Assembly (NCBI RefSeq): GCF_014203115.1
Contig: NZ_JACHIJ010000003.1
Location: 248,001 to 312,000, forward strand
Length of the DNA: 64,000 bases
Origin: Afipia massiliensis
GTDB lineage: Bacteria; Pseudomonadota; Alphaproteobacteria; Rhizobiales; Xanthobacteraceae
Reading direction: 5' to 3'
This document shows, one piece after another, positions 18,992 through 28,807 of this stretch (the first letter of the stretch is position 1; each line of letters begins with the position of its first letter). A model generated the notes under the pieces. That model was not told the DNA's origin, ran no database searches, and saw only the letters and a list, made by a program, of their open reading frames with translations. The translations under genes and the position numbers were made by a program.

Positions 18992-19645
18992 ATGTTCTTC
19001 TCCCGCAAACCTCTCGATCTGCCGAGCGCCGCCGAAGCCCTGCCCGGCCGTGCGGCCCCGCTGCCGACCGCCAGAACGCATTTCGTCAACGGCCATCCGC
19101 TGAAAGGCCCCTATCCGGAAGGCCTTGAGACCGCGGTGTTTGGCCTTGGCTGTTTCTGGGGCGCCGAGCGCAAGTTCTGGGAAAAGGACGGCGTTTACGT
19201 CACCGCGGTCGGCTATGCCGGCGGTTCGACGCCGAACCCCACTTATGAAGAGACCTGTTCGGGCCGTACCGGCCACACCGAAGCGGTGCTGGTGGTGTTC
19301 GATCCAAAGAAGGTGTCTTACGACGCCCTGCTGAAGACATTCTGGGAGAGCCACGACCCGACCCAGGGCATGCGTCAGGGCAACGACATCGGCACGCAGT
19401 ATCGCTCGGCGATCTATACCACCAGCGACGCGCAGATGAAGGCGGTGCTGGCCTCGAAGGATGCCTACAACAAGGCGCTCAGCGCCAAGCGGTACGGCTC
19501 GATCACCACCGAGATCAAACCGGCTGGTGAGTTCTATTTTGCCGAGGACTACCACCAGCAATATCTGGCGAAGAATCCCGCCGGCTACTGCGGTCTCGGT
19601 GGAACCGGCGTGTCCTGCCCGATTGGAGTGGGTGTCAGCGCCTGA
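18992..19645 (+). CDS. msrA: Peptide-methionine (S)-S-oxide reductase
   Basis: MsrA reduces the S-epimer of methionine sulfoxide in oxidised proteins using thioredoxin. The 217-residue protein has the catalytic GCFWG motif with Cys54, followed by the family blocks [21 protein letters not shown] and [11 protein letters not shown] and by GTQYRSAIY. The resolving cysteines are likely in the C-terminal [13 protein letters not shown] segment. AAAGGAG precedes the ATG. The extra 40 residues before the core are common in alphaproteobacterial MsrA. Confidence 0.95.
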   Translation: MFFSRKPLDLPSAAEALPGRAAPLPTARTHFVNGHPLKGPYPEGLETAVFGLGCFWGAERKFWEKDGVYVTAVGYAGGSTPNPTYEETCSGRTGHTEAVLVVFDPKKVSYDALLKTFWESHDPTQGMRQGNDIGTQYRSAIYTTSDAQMKAVLASKDAYNKALSAKRYGSITTEIKPAGEFYFAEDYHQQYLAKNPAGYCGLGGTGVSCPIGVGVSA

Positions 19646-19728
19646 TTTAGCCGCGCTTACCCTTTGTTAACCATACATGCCGCAAACCGGGCCTGTCTCT
19701 CATTCAGAGGACAGGTCCGGAGCGTTTT

Positions 19729-20295
19729 ATGCGTGCGTCGCGATGGTCGCTGATCGCTGTCGTTGTCACTGCGCTCGCGCTGTCGGGCTGCATGCAGACG
19801 TCTGCGTCCGTGACGACCGGCTATGCACCCGTCGATGAGCCGTATCGGCTTGATGCCGGAGACAGGCTGCGCATTGTCGTTTACGGCCAGGAAGGCCTCA
19901 CCAACACTTATGCTGTCGGCGCGAGTGGATCGATCACCATGCCGCTGATCGGGTCGGTGCCCGCGCGCGGTCTGACGCCGGCTGAACTCGCAGCGGCGGT
20001 CACGGCGCGGCTGAAGAAGGGCTATCTGCGCGAGCCTTTCGTGGCCGCGGAGGTCGAGAGCTATCGCCCGTTCTTCATCCTCGGTGAAGTCGCCGCTCCC
20101 GGACAATATCCCTACGTGCCGAACATGACCGCGGAGAGTGCGGTGGCCATTGCCGGCGGTTTCACGCCGCGCGCGCAACGCAATGCCATCCGGCTGACCC
20201 GTGTCGGCGAAGGCGGGGCCGCGCAGGCGGTTGTGCCGCCCGGCACATTCCTCAGGCCCGGTGATACTGTCGTTGTCGGCGAGCGGTGGTTCTGA
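19729..20295 (+). CDS. Wza-like polysaccharide export lipoprotein
   Basis: The 188-residue protein begins with a lipoprotein signal peptide (lipobox LSGC, Cys about residue 22). A polysaccharide-export domain follows (YRLDAGDRLRIVVYGQ, then VGASGSITMPLIGSVPARGL). The second half, FFILGEVAAPGQYPYVPNMT, is the SLBB-like segment, and the protein ends GDTVVVGERWF. Wza-type proteins form outer-membrane export channels. This is a short version lacking extra SLBB repeats, and no glycosyltransferase or Wzc gene is nearby, so the exported polymer is unknown. Confidence 0.85.
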   Translation: MRASRWSLIAVVVTALALSGCMQTSASVTTGYAPVDEPYRLDAGDRLRIVVYGQEGLTNTYAVGASGSITMPLIGSVPARGLTPAELAAAVTARLKKGYLREPFVAAEVESYRPFFILGEVAAPGQYPYVPNMTAESAVAIAGGFTPRAQRNAIRLTRVGEGGAAQAVVPPGTFLRPGDTVVVGERWF

Positions 20296-20302
20296 GGCGC
20301 CT

Positions 20303-20974
20303 CTATTTCAATTTCTTGCTGAAGAACGCGAGACTACGCTGCCAGGCGAGATCTGAACTCGCCTTGTCGTAGCTGGCGCGCTCGTCGCAGCCGAAACCGT
20401 GCTGCGCGCCGGGATAGATAAAAACCTCGACCTCCGGCCGCTTCGCCTTGATCGTCTCGACATCGGCGAGCGGGATGCCGGTGTCCTTCTCGCCGAAATG
20501 AAGTTGGGTCGGTACGGTGGGCTTGTCGTCGGCGAACCGCACGATCGCGCCGCCATAGTAGCCGACCGCGGCGGTTAGGCCAGAAAGCTTGGTCGCTGCG
20601 GCATAGGTGATGCTGCCGCCGAGACAGAAGCCGATGACGCCGACCGGCCCCACATCTTTCACTGTGTCGATGGCCGCCTGCGTGTCGCGCAGCATCGCCG
20701 GCCAGTCCGGGTTGGCGACGAATTTGCGCGCCACCGCCACTTCATCGGGCGAATAGCCCGACTGAAAATCCGGCTCGATGTGATCGAAGATCGCGGGTGC
20801 GATCGCGACATAACCCTTGTTCGCCAGCCGGTCGCAGATGTTGCGGATGTGCGAATTGACCCCGAAGATTTCCTGAATCACGACAATCGCGGCTTTGGGC
20901 GGAGCGGCTGGGTCGGCGCGATAGGCGCCGAGCTTGAATCCATCCGAGGCGGTCAACGTGATCGTCTGTCCCAT
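20303..20974 (-). CDS. Dienelactone hydrolase family protein
   Basis: The 223-residue alpha/beta hydrolase has a cysteine nucleophile in GFCLGG (Cys117), with Asp164 (GEKDTGIP) and His192 (GAQHGFGC) completing the Cys-His-Asp triad of dienelactone hydrolases. The EIFGVNSHIR segment at 35-44 is also conserved. Classic members open dienelactone rings in chlorocatechol breakdown; many chromosomal homologues have unknown esters as substrates. No ring-cleavage genes are adjacent, so the substrate is unassigned. It converges on the export lipoprotein gene with only 7 bp between them. Confidence 0.88.
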   Translation of the reverse strand: MGQTITLTASDGFKLGAYRADPAAPPKAAIVVIQEIFGVNSHIRNICDRLANKGYVAIAPAIFDHIEPDFQSGYSPDEVAVARKFVANPDWPAMLRDTQAAIDTVKDVGPVGVIGFCLGGSITYAAATKLSGLTAAVGYYGGAIVRFADDKPTVPTQLHFGEKDTGIPLADVETIKAKRPEVEVFIYPGAQHGFGCDERASYDKASSDLAWQRSLAFFSKKLK

Positions 20975-21027
20975 GCGGACGTCCTTCCATCAGATATCGG
21001 GAATGCTACGGCGAAGAGGATGCAGAC

Positions 21028-21357
21028 TTATCGCCACATCCAGTTGCGGCTCCAGTCGGCTTTCCAGCCGGTGAGGCGGCCACCGCGGAACTGGAGATAG
21101 AGCGGATCGTCGCGGAACGACCAGCGGCTGCCGCCGACATTGCGGATCACCAGAAAGATTTCGTTGCCGGGCCGCCCGCTCACATAGCTCAGCGGCTGCC
21201 CGAGCGCGTCGGCCGCGTCCTCGGCGCTCATGCCGAACACCAGTGGCGTGTGATTGGACAGCGTGGTGGTGAACGGGGAGGGCGGCAACTGCCCTGCACG
21301 CACAGGCGTATGCGCCAGAGTGAGGGCGACAAGCGAAGCGAAGACCACTAGTTTCAT
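21028..21357 (-). CDS. Small secreted protein of unknown function
   Basis: From the ATG at 21357 the product is 109 residues with a Sec signal peptide (KLVVFASLVALTLAHTPVRA) and cleavage likely near residue 21. The mature part contains LVFGMSAEDAADALGQPLSY and GGSRWSFRDDPLYLQFRGGR, which recall small SmpA/OmlA-like periplasmic folds, but I cannot name a family. It is divergent from the AtuA gene, whose TTG start is 74 bp away. A longer in-frame start at 21405 would put charged residues before the signal peptide and is less likely. Confidence 0.7.
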   Translation of the reverse strand: MKLVVFASLVALTLAHTPVRAGQLPPSPFTTTLSNHTPLVFGMSAEDAADALGQPLSYVSGRPGNEIFLVIRNVGGSRWSFRDDPLYLQFRGGRLTGWKADWSRNWMWR

Positions 21358-21430
21358 GATCAAAGTGTTCTTCGATTTGCCGAGCAAGGCAAGCCGAAAG
21401 ACCAATGAAACGCCGGGGAAGGATCAACTT

Positions 21431-22783
21431 TTGTCGAGTTTGCGGATAGGTGCGGGATCGGCGTGGTGGGGTGACCGCATTGAGCCGGCGAAACTCAGCG
21501 CCGAGCAAGGCGACCTCGATTATCTCTGTTTCGAGACCATGGCGGAGGCGACCGTCTCAGCCGCGCAGGTGCGGAAGCGGCGCGATCCGTCGTTCCCCGG
21601 ATATGACACCTATCTCGACGACCGCATGAAGGCGGTGCTGCCAGGTTGTCTGAAACGCGGCACGAAAATCATCAGCAATCAGGGCTGGATCAATCCGGAC
21701 GGCGCGGCCCAACGCATCGTTGAACTTCTGCGCGACCATGGCGCAAAGGGAAAGAAGGTCGCTGCGGTTTCCGGCAGCCTCATCACCGATCGCATTGCTG
21801 CGCTTGGTGGCACCATTCTGGAAAACGGCGCGCCGGTCGCTTCCATTGCATCCGAGATCATTTCGGCAGAGGCGTATCTCGGCGCTGAGCCCATCGTCGA
21901 GGCCCTGCGACAGGGCGCCGACATTGTCATCACCGGCCGCGTTGCGGACCCGTCGCTGTTTCTGGCGCCGATGATGCATGAATTCGGCTGGCGCGCGGAT
22001 GATTTCGCCAAGCTTGGCGCGGGCAGCGGCCTCGGGCATCTGCTGGAATGCGGCGCGCAGGTCACCGGCGGCTATTTCGCCGATCCGGGTTTCAAGGATG
22101 TGCCGACGCCGTGGGATCTGGCCTTTCCTATTGCCGAGGTCGAAAGCGACGGTTCTGCGGTGATCGCGAAAGTCGCGGGCACCGGCGGCGCGATCAACGC
22201 CATGACGGTCAAGGAGCAGATGCTCTACGAGGTGCACGATCCGGCGAACTACATCACGCCGGACGTGGTGGTCGATTTCACCACCGCGGCACTTGAGCAG
22301 GTGGCCCCCGACCGCATGCGCGTGACAAATATTGGCGGCAAGCCGCGCACGGCCACGCTGAAAGTCTCGATGGGCTGCATGGAAGGCTTCATCGGCGAGG
22401 ACATGTTCTTCTACGCCGGCCCGGGCGCGCTGCGCCGTGCGCAACTTGCGAAACAGATTCTGCAAGAGCGCTTTCGCATCGTCGGTCTCAAGGCGGACGA
22501 CCTGCGTATCGATTTTCTCGGGCTCAACGCCATCCACGGCGAAGCCAGTCCGCCGGATGCGCCGGAGCCTTATGAAGTGGCGGTGCGGGTCGCGGCGCGG
22601 ACCGAAACCCGCGAGGAAGCCCTGAAAGTCGGGCGCGAGATCGACGGCATGGCGGTGTCGGGCGTCGGGATGACCGGCAAGCGGGTGCCGCATCAGGACC
22701 GCGCCCGTGAGATCATTGGCGTGTGGTCGACATTGGTGCCGCGCGAGAAGGTCGCCCCCGTCATAACCTGGTATGAGAGCTGA
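21431..22783 (+). CDS. Acyclic terpene utilisation AtuA family protein (DUF1446)
   Basis: The protein starts its family homology at SLRIGAGSAWWGDRIEPA and continues through GDLDYLCFETMAEATV and DIVITGRVADPSLFLAP. AtuA is required for growth on citronellol/geraniol in Pseudomonas, but most homologues lie outside atu clusters. I choose the TTG at 21431, 7 bases after GGGGAAGGA, giving 450 residues, the normal AtuA length. An ATG at 21356 would overlap the divergent gene's start codon and add 25 residues not seen in the family. No other atu or liu gene is present in the window. Confidence 0.82.
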   Translation: MSSLRIGAGSAWWGDRIEPAKLSAEQGDLDYLCFETMAEATVSAAQVRKRRDPSFPGYDTYLDDRMKAVLPGCLKRGTKIISNQGWINPDGAAQRIVELLRDHGAKGKKVAAVSGSLITDRIAALGGTILENGAPVASIASEIISAEAYLGAEPIVEALRQGADIVITGRVADPSLFLAPMMHEFGWRADDFAKLGAGSGLGHLLECGAQVTGGYFADPGFKDVPTPWDLAFPIAEVESDGSAVIAKVAGTGGAINAMTVKEQMLYEVHDPANYITPDVVVDFTTAALEQVAPDRMRVTNIGGKPRTATLKVSMGCMEGFIGEDMFFYAGPGALRRAQLAKQILQERFRIVGLKADDLRIDFLGLNAIHGEASPPDAPEPYEVAVRVAARTETREEALKVGREIDGMAVSGVGMTGKRVPHQDRAREIIGVWSTLVPREKVAPVITWYES

Positions 22784-22786
22784 CAC

Positions 22787-23131
22787 ATGCGGATCAAACT
22801 GGAACGCGTGGCGCATGTCCGGTCCGGCGACAAGGGCAACACCTCGAACATTGCGGTGATCGCCTATTGCGACGAATTCTATCCCTTGCTGAAAGCGCAA
22901 CTGACCGCCGCGCGGTTCAAGGCGTTCTATCGCGGCGCGATCAAGGGCGAGGTCACGCGGTATGAGGCCGATAATCTGGCGGCGCTGAATTTCGTGGCGG
23001 AGGGAGCACTCGGCGGCGGGGTGTCGCGCAGCCTCAGCCTCGACAACTATGGCAAGGCGCTGTCGGCGGCGATCCTCGGTTTCGAGATCGAGGTGCCGGA
23101 CCAATACTCCAATCTGCTGCGCGGCGGATAA
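22787..23131 (+). CDS. AtuA-associated small protein
   Basis: The 114-residue product reads AHVRSGDKGNTSNIAVIAY near its start and GGGVSRSLSLDNYGKALSAA near its end. This is the pattern of the small domain that is fused to AtuA in some bacteria and separate in others. It begins 3 bp after the atuA stop and so is almost certainly co-translated and a partner subunit. The reaction is not known to me. Confidence 0.8.
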   Translation: MRIKLERVAHVRSGDKGNTSNIAVIAYCDEFYPLLKAQLTAARFKAFYRGAIKGEVTRYEADNLAALNFVAEGALGGGVSRSLSLDNYGKALSAAILGFEIEVPDQYSNLLRGG

Positions 23132-23206
23132 ACTTCGACCCGCATCGAAACAAAGCACTGCGCCGGCGTGTCAACGTCGCCGCGAACAGGAAGCCGGCGG
23201 CACGAC

Positions 23207-24124
23207 ATGACCATCGCAATCGAGACCCCCCGGCAGCATAACGCGACCAATCTTGCATTGCTGTTGCTGCTGGCGACGCTGTGGGGCGCGGCCTACACGC
23301 TGGTCAAGATCGGTGTAGAGACCATTCCGCCACTGACCCTGATCGCCGCGCGTACGTTCATTGCAGGGGCCATCCTGCTGACGATCATGTGGCTGCGTGG
23401 TATCGCCATGCCGCGCGATCCTGCGGTGTGGCGGCGGTTCATGATTCAGGCCTGTCTCAACAGCGTGATTCCCTTCACGCTGATCGCGTACGCGGAACAG
23501 CATGTCGGCGCGGGTCTTGCCACCATCCTGGGCTCGAACGCGCCGATTTTCGCGTTTCTGCTGGCGCTGCTGTTTGTCCGCCATGAGCGTCCGACCCTGC
23601 GCCAGTCGTTTGGCGTTGCGGCGGGTCTCGCCGGAATCTGTCTTGTCGTAGGCGTCGATGCATTGAACGGATTGGGACAGGATGTCATCGCACAGCTTGC
23701 GCTGGTTCTGTCCGCGGTCCTGTTCGGCGCCGCCGCGCTGTTCGGACGCAACTTCAACGGGCTCGATTCGATGGTGCCGGCGGCGGGGTCGATGATCTGC
23801 GGCGCGATCATGCTGACGCCGCTTAGCCTCATCGTCGACCGGCCATGGACGCTCACACCATCGGCGGCGTCCGTCGCGGCCCTGATCGCGCTCGCGGTGT
23901 TTTCGACCGCGCTCGCCTTCGTGATCTATTTCCGGCTGATCCAGACATTGGGATCGGTCGGCACGACCGCGCAGGCTTACCTGCGCGTGCCGCTCGGTGT
24001 CGGCCTCGGCGTTGTATTTCTGGGCGAAACGCTGTCGCCCACAGTCTGGATCGGTCTGGTTTGCGTCGTTGCCGGGATTGCGGCGATGACAGTCCCGCAG
24101 CGTAAGGCTCCGCCGCGTAGTTAA
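23207..24124 (+). CDS. EamA/DMT family transporter
   Basis: The 305-residue protein has about ten hydrophobic segments in two EamA repeats (beginning LALLLLLATLWGAAYTLVKI and AQLALVLSAVLFGAAALFG). EamA proteins export metabolites or amino acids across the inner membrane; the substrate here is unknown. The ATG at 23207 follows a GGCGG site. A GTG at 23168 would add 13 polar residues and is less likely. It is downstream of the atuA pair on the same strand with 75 bp between them. Confidence 0.85.
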   Translation: MTIAIETPRQHNATNLALLLLLATLWGAAYTLVKIGVETIPPLTLIAARTFIAGAILLTIMWLRGIAMPRDPAVWRRFMIQACLNSVIPFTLIAYAEQHVGAGLATILGSNAPIFAFLLALLFVRHERPTLRQSFGVAAGLAGICLVVGVDALNGLGQDVIAQLALVLSAVLFGAAALFGRNFNGLDSMVPAAGSMICGAIMLTPLSLIVDRPWTLTPSAASVAALIALAVFSTALAFVIYFRLIQTLGSVGTTAQAYLRVPLGVGLGVVFLGETLSPTVWIGLVCVVAGIAAMTVPQRKAPPRS

Positions 24125-24328
24125 GTTTCCTGTTTCTGCGTCGCACAAGGACGTCGCTGCACTGCGCGATAATTCATTTTGTTTTGACCGATTCTAATTT
24201 GCGTTGCCTGCGGCAAAAAAGCCGATCATTCTCCGCGGCGCCCGTCATCGACCCGGTGCGTGGCGGGCATCGACCTCGAAGTGAGTCATCGCCGTAAGCG
24301 ATGTCGTGCGCCGGCAGGGGAAGAAACG

Positions 24329-24820
24329 ATGCCCACTCTCAGCATTAACGGACGCAATATGTCCGTCGACGCGGCGGGCGATACGCCGCTGCTATGGGTT
24401 ATCCGCGAACAACTCCAGATGACCGGGACGAAATTCGGCTGCGGCGCAGGGCTTTGCGGCGCGTGCACGGTTCACGTCAACGGTGAAGCGGTGCGTTCGT
24501 GCCAGACCGCGCTCAGCGAGGTCGCCGGCAAGAAGATCACCACCATCGAAGGCTTGAGCGCCAAGGGCGATCATCCCCTGCAGAAGGCCTGGATTCTCGA
24601 GCAGGTGCCGCAATGCGGTTACTGCCAGTCCGGCCAGATCATGCAGGCGGCGTCGCTGCTCGCCAAGAACACCAATCCGACCAGGGACGAGGTGGTCGCG
24701 CATATGGACGGCAACCTGTGCCGCTGCATGACCTATTCGCGGATTCAAAAGGCGATCATGCGGGCCGCCGCCGACATGCGCACCGCGTCAAACGCGCCAG
24801 CGGATCGGAGAGCAACATGA
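24329..24820 (+). CDS. Isoquinoline 1-oxidoreductase-type small subunit, [2Fe-2S]
   Basis: From the ATG at 24329, preceded by GGGGAAG, the 163-residue protein binds two [2Fe-2S] clusters. The plant-type cluster ligands are Cys38, Cys43, Cys46 and Cys58 ([17 protein letters not shown]). The second cluster uses Cys96, Cys99, Cys131 and Cys133 (QCGYCQSGQ and NLCRCMTY). It passes electrons from the molybdenum subunit encoded next, whose start overlaps its stop by 4 bp. There is no FAD subunit gene, which fits the IorAB/aldehyde-oxidase type using a membrane or cytochrome acceptor. Confidence 0.92.
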   Translation: MPTLSINGRNMSVDAAGDTPLLWVIREQLQMTGTKFGCGAGLCGACTVHVNGEAVRSCQTALSEVAGKKITTIEGLSAKGDHPLQKAWILEQVPQCGYCQSGQIMQAASLLAKNTNPTRDEVVAHMDGNLCRCMTYSRIQKAIMRAAADMRTASNAPADRRAT

Positions 24821-27093
24821 ACAAGCACCTCAAGGTCAATTCATCGACCGATCTCAGCCGCCGCTCGTTCATTGTCGGCACGTCCGCCGCGGGCCTTGCG
24901 CTCGGCTTCGCATCGGTGCCCGGAAGCAGCGCGCTGGCCGCGCCCGCAAGCTTCGATCCGAGCGTGTGGTATTCGATCGCGCCGGACGGACTCGTCACCG
25001 TGACTTGCGGCAAGGCCGACATGGGGCAGCACATCGCCTCGACCATGGCGCAGCTTGTGGCCGAAGAACTCGGCGCGAACTGGAAGGACATGCGGGTCAA
25101 GCTCGCCTCCAACGATCCGAAGTACAACGATCCGGTTCTCGGCGCGCAGATCACGGGCGGCTCCTGGAGCACCATGATGAACTTCGACGCCATGAGCCGC
25201 GCGGGCGCCGCGGGCCGCACCGCGTTGACCGAGGCTGCCGCCGCCATGATGGGCGTGCCGGCGGGCGAACTCGTGGTTCGCGACTCTCGAATCTCGCATC
25301 CGAAGTCGAAGAAGTCGCTGACGTTCGCGGAAATCGTGAAAGGCGGCAAGGCGACCAAGACGTTCACGGCGGACGAGCTCAAGGCGCTCAAGCTCAAGAC
25401 GCCGGATCAGTACACGCTGGTCGGGCAGTCGATCCCGCAGCTCGACATTCCGTCGAAGACCAACGGCACCGCGAAGTACGGTATCGATACGTTCCTGCCC
25501 GGCATGGTCTACGGCAAGATCGTGATGCCGCCGGTGCGCTACGGCGCAACGGTGAAGTCGGTCGATGACTCCGCGGCAAAGAAGGTGCCGGGCTTCATCA
25601 AGGCCGTGACGCTTGAGGACAAGACCGGCACCACCACCGGCTGGGTGGTGGCCGTGGCCAACACCTACGCCAACGCCAAGAAGGCAGCGGACGCGCTCAA
25701 GGTCACTTATGACAATGGGCCGAATGCCAAGGTGTCCAGCGAATCCTTGCTGGCGGAAGCGAAGCGGCTGCAGGCCGACAACGCCTCCGGGCTGTTCTTC
25801 GTCAAGAACGGTGACACGGCGGAAGCACTCGGCAAGGCGTCGAAGGTGATGGAGGCGGAGTACACCACCAACATCAACATCCATGCGCCGATGGAGCCGA
25901 TGAACGCGACCGCAGAGCAGAAGGGCGACATCTGGCATCTGTATTCCGGCAATCAGTTCGCCACCCGCTCGGGGGCGATCGCGGCCGGGGCGCTGGGCAT
26001 CGATCCCAAATTCATCGTCATGCATCAGGCCTGGCTCGGCGGCGGCTTCGGCCGGCGTCTCGACGGCGACATGATGATTCCGGCGGTGCTTGCGGCAAAA
26101 GCCGTCGGCAAGCCGGTGAAGGTGATCTACTCGCGCGAGGACGACACCATCATGGACTTCTCGCGTCCCTTGACCTTCCAGAAGATCAAGGCCGGCCTCG
26201 ACGACAGCGGCAAGCTGGTGGCGTTCAATCATGACGTGGTCAGCGCCTGGCCGACCAAGCGCTGGGGCATTCCGGCGTTCCTCTCGCCGGATGTCGAGAA
26301 GAAGGGCGCGCTCGATGCCTTCACCGTGAACGGTGCGGACTTCTTCTACACCGTGCCCAACCACAACGTCCGCGCCATCATCAACGAGATGGCGCAGTCG
26401 GCCACGCCGTCGGGCCAGTTGCGCTCGGTCGCGCCCGGCTGGACCTTCTGGGCGGTGGAAAGCATGCTTGATGAACTGGCGGTAGCTTCGGGGAAAGACC
26501 CGGCGCAATTCCGCATCGACCTGCTCGACGGCGCCGGCGCTAATGCCGGTGGCGCGCAGCGGCTGCGCAACACGCTGCTCGCGGCAATGGGCCTTGCCGG
26601 TTACGGCACCAAGAAGCTGCCCAAGGGCGAGGGCATGGGCGTCGCCTGCGTGTCGTCGCAGGAACGGGCCACCGCGAGCTGGACGGCCTGTGTCGCCCAT
26701 GTCGCGGTGAACGACAGCGGCGAGGTCAAGGTGAAGAAGCTCACCGTCGCCACCGATGTCGGCACGCAGGTGAACCCGGACGGCATCCGCGCCCAGGTCG
26801 AGGGTGCGGCGCTGTGGGGCATGTCGCTGGCGCTGTTCGAGAAGGCCACCATGAAGGATGGCGCGATCGAGCAGACCAACTTCGACACCTACACGCCGAT
26901 GCGAATGAGTCAGGTCCCGGAGGTGGCGCTCGCCATCATCGCCAATGGCGAACCCGCCACCGGCGTCGGCGAACCCGCGGTGACCGTGGTGGCGCCAGCG
27001 CTCGCCAACGCCATCTACAATGCAGTCGGTGCGCGTGTGCGATCACTGCCGATCACAGCGGATGCGGTGAAGGCCGGCATGAAGAAGGCGTAA
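24817..27093 (+). CDS. Isoquinoline 1-oxidoreductase-type molybdenum-binding large subunit
   Basis: The 758-residue protein belongs to the xanthine dehydrogenase/IorB family, which hydroxylates N-heterocycles or aldehydes at a molybdenum cytosine dinucleotide centre. A Tat signal is present ([20 protein letters not shown], twin Arg15-Arg16), so the enzyme is probably exported folded with its small subunit. Molybdopterin-binding stretches include [15 protein letters not shown] and [17 protein letters not shown], and the C-terminal [20 protein letters not shown] carries the expected catalytic Glu. The true substrate cannot be read from sequence. The operon ends at a strong terminator. Confidence 0.9.
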   Translation: MNKHLKVNSSTDLSRRSFIVGTSAAGLALGFASVPGSSALAAPASFDPSVWYSIAPDGLVTVTCGKADMGQHIASTMAQLVAEELGANWKDMRVKLASNDPKYNDPVLGAQITGGSWSTMMNFDAMSRAGAAGRTALTEAAAAMMGVPAGELVVRDSRISHPKSKKSLTFAEIVKGGKATKTFTADELKALKLKTPDQYTLVGQSIPQLDIPSKTNGTAKYGIDTFLPGMVYGKIVMPPVRYGATVKSVDDSAAKKVPGFIKAVTLEDKTGTTTGWVVAVANTYANAKKAADALKVTYDNGPNAKVSSESLLAEAKRLQADNASGLFFVKNGDTAEALGKASKVMEAEYTTNINIHAPMEPMNATAEQKGDIWHLYSGNQFATRSGAIAAGALGIDPKFIVMHQAWLGGGFGRRLDGDMMIPAVLAAKAVGKPVKVIYSREDDTIMDFSRPLTFQKIKAGLDDSGKLVAFNHDVVSAWPTKRWGIPAFLSPDVEKKGALDAFTVNGADFFYTVPNHNVRAIINEMAQSATPSGQLRSVAPGWTFWAVESMLDELAVASGKDPAQFRIDLLDGAGANAGGAQRLRNTLLAAMGLAGYGTKKLPKGEGMGVACVSSQERATASWTACVAHVAVNDSGEVKVKKLTVATDVGTQVNPDGIRAQVEGAALWGMSLALFEKATMKDGAIEQTNFDTYTPMRMSQVPEVALAIIANGEPATGVGEPAVTVVAPALANAIYNAVGARVRSLPITADAVKAGMKKA

Positions 27094-27120
27094 TCGCAGC
27101 TTGACGCAATGCGACAAGAT

Positions 27121-27150
27121 AACCGGAGGCATCGCGAGATGCCTCCGGTT
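27121..27150. terminator. Bidirectional terminator between the molybdenum enzyme and SDR genes
   Basis: AACCGGAGGCATC (27121-27133) and GATGCCTCCGGTT (27138-27150) form a perfect 13-bp stem with loop GCGA. It lies 28 bp after the large-subunit stop and 21 bp after the end of the convergent SDR gene, so it can serve both. Confidence 0.85.
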
Positions 27151-27170
27151 TCGTTGACGAAGTCGAGGCC

Positions 27171-28034
27171 CTATTTCCTTTCGACCGGCACCTTCCGCCG
27201 CGTCATGACATCCACCACGCGGTCGGGCGTCAGGGCGCGGCCGATCGGGCCGAGATGCGCGATGAAGCCCACGCTGTAGCGGGTCCTTGGACGTCTCGCC
27301 GTCGCGGCCTTGAACACAACGCGCGCGACGGTCTCCGCTGACATCACGCCGAATTTCTGCGGGTTCAGAAAATTGTGCATGCGCTCGGCAAGGCGCTGCT
27401 TGAAATACGTGTACGGGCTTTGCGGGCCGGTATCGGGAATGTTTTTGAGAAGCGTCGCCTCGAACCGGGTGGCGATCGGTCCGGGCAGGACATTCGCGAC
27501 ATCGATGCCGAACGGTTCGACCTCCGGACGCAGCGCGTCGGTCAGTGCTTCGATGGCGAACTTGGTGGCGTGATAGGCGCCGCCGCCGATCGAACTGACA
27601 CGTCCCGCCACCGAACTCACGTTGACGATCCGTCCACGCCCGGCGCGCCGCATCGCAGGCAGCACCAGCTGCGACAGCCGCAAGCCGCCAAACACGTTGG
27701 TCTCGAATTGCCGCCGCAGCGCGTCGAGCGAAATCTCCTCCAGCGGACCGTACTGGCCATAGCCGGCATTGTTGACGAGAATTCCGACCGCGCCAAATTC
27801 CCGTTCGATGGCGTCCACCGCCGCGCGCCGGGCATTCTCGTCGGTGACGTCGAGTGCCAGTGTGCGGCAGCCGAGGGCACGCAGGTCGTCGAGCGTCGAG
27901 GGATCGCGCGCAGTGGCGAACGTCTCAAAGCCCGACGCGCGAAAAATTGTCGCCGCCGCACGGCCGACACCGCTGGAGCATCCGGTAATGAGAACGGGAC
28001 CGGCGAAGGCAGATCTGTCCGAACTGCGTGTCAT
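27171..28034 (-). CDS. Short-chain dehydrogenase/reductase
   Basis: The 287-residue protein is a classical SDR. The cofactor motif is TGCSSGVG (17-24), the NNAGYGQYG block is at 88-96, catalytic Ser is near 140-141, and the active site is Tyr154-x-x-x-Lys158 (AYHATKFA). The substrate is unknown; NADP(H) or NAD(H) preference is not clear by eye. Its start codon overlaps the stop of the small upstream gene by 4 bp, so the two are co-translated. Confidence 0.92.
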   Translation of the reverse strand: MTRSSDRSAFAGPVLITGCSSGVGRAAATIFRASGFETFATARDPSTLDDLRALGCRTLALDVTDENARRAAVDAIEREFGAVGILVNNAGYGQYGPLEEISLDALRRQFETNVFGGLRLSQLVLPAMRRAGRGRIVNVSSVAGRVSSIGGGAYHATKFAIEALTDALRPEVEPFGIDVANVLPGPIATRFEATLLKNIPDTGPQSPYTYFKQRLAERMHNFLNPQKFGVMSAETVARVVFKAATARRPRTRYSVGFIAHLGPIGRALTPDRVVDVMTRRKVPVERK

Positions 28035-28249
28035 TTCTTGCGGATGGTTTTCTTTTTGCGCTTCGCAGGAGCAGCAGGAGCCTGTGCGCTTCTGCGCAGC
28101 GCCTCCCGCAGGTCCTTCGGCACGCCGTGCTTTTTCAGGAGGTCGGCGAAGGATTCATCGGCGAGTTCCTGCAGCGTCGCCATCCGGTCTCGTCCGAGTT
28201 GCACCAGGGCCTGATAGGTCCCCTCGTCGAATTCGATGACCTTGCGCAT
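28031..28249 (-). CDS. Small basic hypothetical protein
   Basis: This 72-residue protein begins RKVIEFDEGTYQALVQLGRD, a ribbon-helix-like start followed by a helical segment (MATLQELADESFADLLKKHG) and a lysine/arginine-rich tail. It resembles small CopG-type DNA-binding or toxin-antitoxin proteins in layout, but no partner toxin is present. It overlaps the SDR start by 4 bp. Function unknown; a regulator of the pair is possible. Confidence 0.65.
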   Translation of the reverse strand: MRKVIEFDEGTYQALVQLGRDRMATLQELADESFADLLKKHGVPKDLREALRRSAQAPAAPAKRKKKTIRKK

Positions 28250-28320
28250 GCCAACCCCTTGTATGACGGAGGATTCAAGCTGTCATCATACAAGGGTTCC
28301 GCCGGTCGCGGTCAACGTCT

Positions 28321-28806
28321 TCATCGTGCGACAATGGCGACCACGAACAATGCGCTGGCGACAGCAGAGGCAACCGTCCGCAGATGGTTCCAGAAGGTCC
28401 AGTCCTTCAGGTAGCGTGTCCATACCGCGGCGGCATCGGCGCTGGATGGATCGACGGCGTCGAGCGCATTGTTGAGCGGCACATTGAACACGATGGTCGA
28501 GACGAACATGCCGACGACGTAGAGGATGCCTGCGGCCAGCATCGCGATGCCGGCGGTTTCGTTAAGGCGAAACAGCGCCAGGCCAGCAAGCAGCAATGCC
28601 GCAAGCGTCGTTCCGAAGAACAGCGGCATGAACAGCGATTTCTGGATCACGACATTGATCGATTGCATCGCCGAGATGCCGTGAGCCTGCGGGATCCGGC
28701 CAAGCGCGGTCATGATGAAGGTCGAGAACGCGAAGTACAGTCCCGCCATCATCCCGCAACCGATGGCGCAGAACCACAGCAGCGCGTTGATCACAAACTG
28801 GGCCAT
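28321..28806 (-). CDS. DUF1772 (anthrone oxygenase-like) membrane protein
   Basis: From the ATG at 28806 the product is 161 residues with four hydrophobic segments (for example FVINALLWFCAIGCGMMAGL and GTTLAALLLAGLALF) and the ending DWTFWNHLRTVASAVASALF, where the WNHLRT motif is typical of DUF1772. Fungal relatives are anthrone oxygenases; bacterial functions are mostly unknown. It starts one base after the stop of the upstream NAD(P)-binding gene, so the two form an operon controlled by the TetR operator upstream. Confidence 0.85.
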   Translation of the reverse strand: MAQFVINALLWFCAIGCGMMAGLYFAFSTFIMTALGRIPQAHGISAMQSINVVIQKSLFMPLFFGTTLAALLLAGLALFRLNETAGIAMLAAGILYVVGMFVSTIVFNVPLNNALDAVDPSSADAAAVWTRYLKDWTFWNHLRTVASAVASALFVVAIVAR

Positions 28807-28807
28807 G

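Noticed and set aside
21557..23158. 533-codon minus-strand reading frame opposite atuA
   Set aside because: Antisense to two supported genes; Arg/His-rich with no domain.
24841..26700. 619-codon minus-strand reading frame opposite the molybdenum large subunit
   Set aside because: Low-complexity His/Arg-rich translation antisense to a well-supported gene.
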